Shown piece by piece: positions 59,643 through 64,000 of a stretch of DNA of 64,000 bases. The stretch's first letter is position 1. Each line of letters begins with the position of its first letter. The translations under genes and the position numbers were made by a program. Below the pieces are notes generated by a model. That model was not told where the DNA came from, ran no database searches, and saw only the letters and a program-made list of their open reading frames with translations. The stretch is from Dysgonamonadaceae bacterium. GTDB taxonomy: Bacteria; Bacteroidota; Bacteroidia; Bacteroidales; Azobacteroidaceae. The stretch spans positions 1 through 64,000 of the forward strand of contig JAIRVZ010000044.1 in the NCBI GenBank assembly GCA_031253625.1, in the 5' to 3' direction.

Positions 59643-60755
59643 TTATTCTTGATTGACGGTATCCTCCAAACAATCGACATTGTATTTGTCGAATAAATCT
59701 CTGGCATTTCGGGCAAAAATCATCATCTTGTCGTAAGTAGTCGGCGAGATAGAATCTTTCATATTTTCAAAACGACTGACAGGTAATAAAGTAAAATCTA
59801 TTTTGTCCTCATTTTTCTGTCTGTCGACATATACCAATTGATAAGAGCAAGATTTGATTTTCGTTTTGAAATTCTCTTTCGCAACAACAACCTTAAGCAT
59901 TTGTCCGCCATCGGTATTTTCTTTGACCTGTGCGGAGACAAAATTTCCCAAAGAATAGACTACCAAATTGGTTATTTCACCTTTCTCATTTTTTAAAACA
60001 TGCGTAGGTTGAACAACGTGTGGATGCGAACCGATAACCAAATCTGCTCCTTCCCTGAACATTAATTTAGTCAACCGTTCCTGTTCTTTGTTTTGATTCA
60101 ATTTATATTCCTCGCCCCAATGTATGGCGACAATAACCAAATCCGCACCCAAAAATCCTTTGGCATCTCTGATGTTGTTTTTTATTTGGATAGTATCAAT
60201 ATAATTGACCACATTGGGCGACGAAACGCTGATTCCGTTTGTGCTGTAAGTATAATTCAGAAAAGCCATACGGATATTATTCTTCGTCAGCATCATCGGA
60301 TAATTCCTGACTTTTTCTGCCTGATTTCTATAAGTTCCGACGTGTCTCACACCTAAAGAATCCAACACATCGAGTGTTCGTTCCAATCCCTTTTTCCCTC
60401 TGTCTACACAATGATTATTGGAAGTCAGGAAGACATCGAAACCCGCATCTTTCAGCGCGATAGGAAATTCGTCGGGAGCACTAAACATAGGATATCCGGT
60501 ATATGGTTTTCCGCCTAAGGTTACTTCCAAATTGACAATTGCAATATCAGCTTCAGTGATATAATCTTTCAAATGCTTAAAGTACGAAGAATAATCGTAA
60601 ATGCCCTTGCGATAAGCGTTATTGATTTGAGATTGATGCTGCATGGCATCGCCGGCAAAAAGGAGCGTAAGCTCCTGACAATTGACAATTGACAATTTAC
60701 AATTTACAATCAATAATACCAACAAAATTTTGATGTTATACGAGTAACTTTTCAT
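59643..60755 (-). CDS. CapA/PgsA-family metallophosphatase-like protein
   Basis: 370 residues from the ATG at 60755 (MKSYSYNIK); the longer frame to 60899 overlaps folD. CapA domain (PGA_cap): FAGDAMQHQ, NLEVTLGG, SNNHCVDRGKKGLERTLDVL, AIHWGEEY, GSHPHVVQP and YSLGNFV. The family is tied to poly-gamma-glutamate capsule synthesis but often has other envelope roles. The signal-peptide core (residues about 14-27, VNCKLSIVNCQ) is encoded by the simple repeat at 60678-60715. Confidence 0.85.
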   Translation of the reverse strand: MKSYSYNIKILLVLLIVNCKLSIVNCQELTLLFAGDAMQHQSQINNAYRKGIYDYSSYFKHLKDYITEADIAIVNLEVTLGGKPYTGYPMFSAPDEFPIALKDAGFDVFLTSNNHCVDRGKKGLERTLDVLDSLGVRHVGTYRNQAEKVRNYPMMLTKNNIRMAFLNYTYSTNGISVSSPNVVNYIDTIQIKNNIRDAKGFLGADLVIVAIHWGEEYKLNQNKEQERLTKLMFREGADLVIGSHPHVVQPTHVLKNEKGEITNLVVYSLGNFVSAQVKENTDGGQMLKVVVAKENFKTKIKSCSYQLVYVDRQKNEDKIDFTLLPVSRFENMKDSISPTTYDKMMIFARNARDLFDKYNVDCLEDTVNQE

Positions 60756-60802
60756 TGTAATATAAATTATCAATTGTAAATCGTAAATTGTAAATTGATT
60801 TA
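60678..60802. repeat. ATTGTAAATTG-type repeats flanking the CapA start
   Basis: Left block 60678-60715 (CAATTGACAATTGACAATTT...) and right block 60761-60802 in the opposite sense (ATCAATTGTAAATCGTAAAT...). They surround the CapA start codon; the left block is translated in the signal peptide, and the right block lies between folD and capA. A perfect hairpin AGGAGC-GTAA-GCTCCT (60661-60676) adjoins the left block. Confidence 0.6.
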
Positions 60803-61678
60803 GTATATGGCTTTTTTGCCTGCCAGCAAAGTATTTTTCATTAACGAAATAATCGTCATCGGGCCAACGCCACCGGGAACCGGAGTAATGTAAGAGCATT
60901 TCGGAGCGACTTCGTCAAATTTCACATCACCGGTAAGTTTGAATCCCGATTTGGTTTTATCGGAAGGAACGCGAGTTGTTCCTACGTCAATCACAACTGC
61001 TCCTTCTTTGACCATATCGGCCGTAAGAAATTCGGGAGAACCCAATGCGGCAATGATAATGTCTCCTTGCAAGCAAAATTCTTTAATATTCTTGGTACGA
61101 CTGTGACAAACCGTTACAGTACAATCTCCGGGATATGCTTTTTGCATCATCAGAGAGGCCATCGGTTTCCCTACAATATTACTGCGCCCGAGCACTATGC
61201 AATGTTTGCCGGAAGTTTCGATATTGTACCTTTTCAATAATTCGAGGATACCGGCCGGAGTTGCCGAAACAAAACAAGGCAAACCGATAGACATACGTCC
61301 CACGTTAATCGGATGAAATCCGTCGACATCTTTCCGATAGTCGATTGTTTCGATTACTTTCTGCTCCGAAATGTGTTTGGGCAAAGGCAATTGTACGATG
61401 AAGCCGTCAACATCAGGATCATTATTTAACTCGACAACTTTTTTAAGCAATTCTTCTTCCGTTACATCATCTTCATAACGAATCAAAGAAGATTTGAAAC
61501 CAACTTCCTCACAAGTACGCACTTTGCTTGCAACGTATGTTTCACTGCCACCATCATGACCCACCAAAATTGCAGCCAAATGAGGCGTTTTTCCTCCTGC
61601 CGCTTTGATTTGTTTTACTTCTTCTGCTATCTCCAATTTGATTTGAGCAGCAATTGCTTTTCCGTCGATTAACATCAT
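60800..61678 (-). CDS. folD: Methylenetetrahydrofolate dehydrogenase / cyclohydrolase
   Basis: 292 residues. Bifunctional folate enzyme. [49 protein letters not shown], and the C-terminal [16 protein letters not shown]. Adjacent to ffh (1 base). Works in C1 metabolism together with folE's pathway product. Confidence 0.96.
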   Translation of the reverse strand: MMLIDGKAIAAQIKLEIAEEVKQIKAAGGKTPHLAAILVGHDGGSETYVASKVRTCEEVGFKSSLIRYEDDVTEEELLKKVVELNNDPDVDGFIVQLPLPKHISEQKVIETIDYRKDVDGFHPINVGRMSIGLPCFVSATPAGILELLKRYNIETSGKHCIVLGRSNIVGKPMASLMMQKAYPGDCTVTVCHSRTKNIKEFCLQGDIIIAALGSPEFLTADMVKEGAVVIDVGTTRVPSDKTKSGFKLTGDVKFDEVAPKCSYITPVPGGVGPMTIISLMKNTLLAGKKAIY

Positions 61679-61679
61679 A

Positions 61680-63002
61680 TTATTTTTTCTTCATCATTCC
61701 TTTTCCCGGAAGTTTGGATGTAGTCATCATCTTCATCATTTTACGGGTTTCTTCAAATTGTTTGAGCAATTTGTTTACTTCCTGAACAGAGGTTCCGCTA
61801 CCTTTGGCGATTCTGGCGCGACGCGAACCGTTCAAAATACTTGGATTGGTTCTTTCTTCCGGAGTCATTGAATGAATAATGGCCTCAATACTCTTGAAAG
61901 CATCATCGTCTATATCAATATCTTTCAATGCTTTTCCTACACCCGGAATCATAGATGCCAAATCTTTCAGGTTACCCATTTTTTTGATTTGAGCGATTTG
62001 AGAAAGGAAATCGTTGAAATCAAATTGATTTTTAGCAATTCTCTTTTGTAAGCGACGGGCTTCTTCTTCGTCGTATTGTTCCTGTGCTTTTTCTACTAAC
62101 GAAACAATATCTCCCATTCCCAAAATGCGATCGGCCATACGAGTCGGGTGGAATGGGTCGATAGCGTCCATTTTCTCACCGGTTCCCACAAATTTTATGG
62201 GCTTATCAACGACAGAACGAATAGAAAGCGCAGCTCCACCGCGAGTATCACCATCTAATTTGGTAAGTACAACCCCGTCGAAATTCAAACGGTCGTTGAA
62301 TTCTTTGGCGGTGTTTACGGCATCTTGTCCGGTCATGGAATCCACTACAAACAAGATTTCATTCGGATTGATAGCTTTTTTGATAGCCTCAATCTCGTTC
62401 ATCATTTCTTCGTCGACAGCCAAACGTCCGGCGGTATCTATAATGATAAGGTCACAACCTTTATCTTTTGCAAATTTGATACTGTTTTTAGCAATCTGAA
62501 CAGGATTTTTGTTTCCTTCTTCGGTATAAACAGGAACTTCGATTTGTTCTCCGAGTACTTTCAACTGGTCGATAGCTGCAGGACGATACACGTCGCAAGC
62601 AACCAACAACGGATGTTTTCCGCGTTTGCTTTTCAGCATTTTGGCCAATTTTCCGGAGAAAGTCGTTTTGCCCGAACCTTGCAATCCCGACATCAGGATA
62701 ATGGAAGGATTACTTTTTATGTTGATGTCGACAGTTTCTCCACCCATTAATACGGCTAACTCGTCGTGCACGATTTTAACCATTAACTGTCCGGGCTTAA
62801 CTGCTTTAAGCACATCTTGTCCTAAAGCTTTTTCCTTGACTGTATCGGTAAATTGCTTGGCAACTTTATAGTTTACGTCGGCATCAAGCAATGCTTTGCG
62901 TACATCTTTCAATGTTTCGGCAACATTGATTTCGGTAATTCTTCCTTCTCCCTTGAGGAGCTTAAACGAGCGGTCTAACCTGTCACTTAAATTTTCAAAC
63001 AT
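61680..63002 (-). CDS. ffh: Signal recognition particle protein Ffh
   Basis: 440 residues from the ATG at 63002 ([16 protein letters not shown]). NG GTPase domain with [32 protein letters not shown] and [14 protein letters not shown]-terminal Met-rich M domain ([36 protein letters not shown]) binds 4.5S RNA and signal peptides. Exports inner-membrane proteins co-translationally. The matching SRP RNA gene is not in view. Confidence 0.97.
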   Translation of the reverse strand: MFENLSDRLDRSFKLLKGEGRITEINVAETLKDVRKALLDADVNYKVAKQFTDTVKEKALGQDVLKAVKPGQLMVKIVHDELAVLMGGETVDINIKSNPSIILMSGLQGSGKTTFSGKLAKMLKSKRGKHPLLVACDVYRPAAIDQLKVLGEQIEVPVYTEEGNKNPVQIAKNSIKFAKDKGCDLIIIDTAGRLAVDEEMMNEIEAIKKAINPNEILFVVDSMTGQDAVNTAKEFNDRLNFDGVVLTKLDGDTRGGAALSIRSVVDKPIKFVGTGEKMDAIDPFHPTRMADRILGMGDIVSLVEKAQEQYDEEEARRLQKRIAKNQFDFNDFLSQIAQIKKMGNLKDLASMIPGVGKALKDIDIDDDAFKSIEAIIHSMTPEERTNPSILNGSRRARIAKGSGTSVQEVNKLLKQFEETRKMMKMMTTSKLPGKGMMKKK

Positions 63003-63024
63003 ACTGATTTTGTTTTTTGAGTCG

Positions 63025-63032
63025 CAAAAATA
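63025..63032 (-). promoter_or_regulatory. -7 box of ffh-folD
   Basis: TATTTTTG on the - strand, 22 bases before the ATG at 63002, inside the longer frame to 63038; it supports the later start. Confidence 0.6.
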
Positions 63033-63086
63033 CAACAAAACAAGTAATTATCAAAATCAACAAGAAATTGAACAACTCCAATTTTT

Positions 63087-63950
63087 CTATCTTGAACCTA
63101 AATACAGAAAATACATCCCGATAAGCAGCAACAACAAATCAATCGCTTTGTTTTTCAGGTTCTTTTCACCAAAGAATAACCATCCGGCAATGAAAGAAAC
63201 TATCACTCCACTGCGACGTACCATTGAAACAACAGAGATTAAAGCATCATCGTAAGCAAGCGATTTGAAATAAAAAAAATCTGCCATGATAAGAAAAATT
63301 GAAATCAGCGGAATACTCCATCGCCATTGAAAAGGTGTTGATTTTTTCCGCTGCGGATACCAAAGAAACAAAGTCAAAATTCCCATCATTGCAAATTGAT
63401 AGAAACAGTAATAACCCTGAACTACTATCGGGTCGATTATTCTCAGCAAGTATCTGTCGTATAAACCGCTGATTGCACCTGTAATAGTAGCCATCACGAT
63501 AAAGAAAATCCATTTGTTGTGCCGAAAGTTAATTCCTTCTTTTTTACCCGTTTTCGACAATAAGAAAAACGAAGAAATAGAGAACAAAACCCCAATCCAT
63601 TGATACAAATTTAATCTTTCTTGAAATATCAGCAAGGCTCCCAAAAGTACGAGTATAGGCTGCGTGGCTTTAATAGGCGAAGCAATGGTAATGGGTAAAT
63701 GTTTGAGGGCGAAATAGGCAAACAACCACGACGAAAGCACGATTACTGCTTTCAACGCCAGCAATAAATGTATGTGGAAATCGGCAGGATGCGAACCGGA
63801 TATAAAAACAACGGGCAGAAAAATTAAACTGCTAAAAAGCGTATTGAGAAAAAGTACAGGGATAACGGCATTTTTCGATAACGATACCTTTTTCACCACA
63901 TCGTACACACCAAGCAATGCTGCTGATAAAAATGCAAGTGCTAACCACAT
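63087..63950 (-). CDS. EamA-family (DMT) membrane transporter
   Basis: 287 residues, about ten hydrophobic helices in two EamA-like halves (about 2-135 and 148-285), with PIKATQPILVLLGALLIFQERL in the first and RSGVIVSFIAGWLFFGEKNL in the second. Probably exports a small metabolite; substrate unknown. Own promoter at 63974-63981. Confidence 0.88.
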   Translation of the reverse strand: MWLALAFLSAALLGVYDVVKKVSLSKNAVIPVLFLNTLFSSLIFLPVVFISGSHPADFHIHLLLALKAVIVLSSWLFAYFALKHLPITIASPIKATQPILVLLGALLIFQERLNLYQWIGVLFSISSFFLLSKTGKKEGINFRHNKWIFFIVMATITGAISGLYDRYLLRIIDPIVVQGYYCFYQFAMMGILTLFLWYPQRKKSTPFQWRWSIPLISIFLIMADFFYFKSLAYDDALISVVSMVRRSGVIVSFIAGWLFFGEKNLKNKAIDLLLLLIGMYFLYLGSR

Positions 63951-63973
63951 AAATAATTCATTGAAAACGGGTG

Positions 63974-63981
63974 CAAAGATA
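63974..63981 (-). promoter_or_regulatory. -7 box of the EamA gene
   Basis: TATCTTTG on the - strand, 23 bases before the ATG at 63950. Confidence 0.6.
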
Positions 63982-64000
63982 GTAAGTTTCCGTTCGATTT

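Noticed and set aside
60756-60899. Longer CapA start inside folD
   Set aside because: This extension lies within the folD coding region and lacks a signal-peptide pattern; the ATG at 60755 gives a normal signal peptide.

Overview
The window looks like a chromosome segment of an anaerobic Bacteroidales bacterium, AT-rich and probably in the Porphyromonas/Dysgonomonas/Paludibacter part of the order; the exact genus cannot be read from it. Evidence: many promoters with the Bacteroidetes -7 box TAnnTTTG (mostly TATCTTTGC) instead of a sigma70 -10 box; a fused MurF-alanine racemase; the DUF1599 / BT_3928-type DoxX / tpiA / SPOR / folE neighbourhood; meso-DAP dehydrogenase; an STN-containing TonB-dependent receptor with a DUF4249 lipoprotein; DUF4834 and histone-H1-like small proteins; and anaerobe oxygen-defence proteins (rubredoxin, flavin reductase, flavodiiron protein). 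No rRNA, CRISPR array, integrase, transposase or complete prophage was seen.

Layout. 1-6.2 kb: end of a secreted repeat-module protein, a glycosyltransferase, ndk, an M23/LysM peptidase, a PIN toxin with a 50-residue partner, then DUF1599 and DoxX genes. 6.2-12 kb: a leftward unit that splits the usual DUF1599-DoxX/tpiA-SPOR-folE neighbourhood. It holds a 1165-residue secreted beta-roll protein ending in an S74 (endosialidase-chaperone) domain, preceded by a structured leader, a promoter and four direct repeats, and above these a membrane TPR-AraC regulator. 12-19.4 kb: tpiA, SPOR, folE, then leftward cysK, DUF4834, mscS, lysE, mdh, rubredoxin and flavin reductase. 19.6-29 kb: small envelope and cytosolic genes, then a complete phosphate block pstS-pstC-pstA-pstB-phoU-phoB-phoR. 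29-41 kb: an unknown gene with a duplicated promoter, murF-alr, SDR, a lipoprotein, nadK, an ACT-type protein, pdxJ, exbB-exbD-tonB, a DJ-1 protein, two L,D-transpeptidases and yccF. 41-52 kb: a Dna2-like nuclease-helicase, an outer-membrane protein, and a leftward four-gene TonB-receptor/DUF4249/MG2-like operon. 52-64 kb: radical SAM, rpsF-rpsR-rplI, ddh-lgt-fprA, yqaA, hlyIII, tRNA-Ala, ruvC, tRNA-His, capA-like, folD, ffh and an EamA transporter.

How the genes work together. The pst-phoU-phoB-phoR block is a self-contained phosphate sensing and uptake unit with a candidate Pho box before pstS. exbB-exbD-tonB can energise the TonB receptor at 48.6-51.3 kb. The flavin reductase, rubredoxin and FprA form a plausible O2/NO-reducing chain. 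murF-alr, ddh, the two L,D-transpeptidases and the M23 peptidase act on peptidoglycan.

The most unusual feature is a set of several dispersed palindromic repeat families. Some lie in leaders and intergenic gaps. Several are read as protein: they supply the end of pstC and start of pstA, the C-terminus of the radical SAM protein, signal peptides of the SPOR and CapA-like proteins, and an in-frame insert in MurF. The second is the TPR-AraC / direct-repeat / structured-leader / S74 surface-protein unit, which is the best candidate here for an undescribed regulated system.
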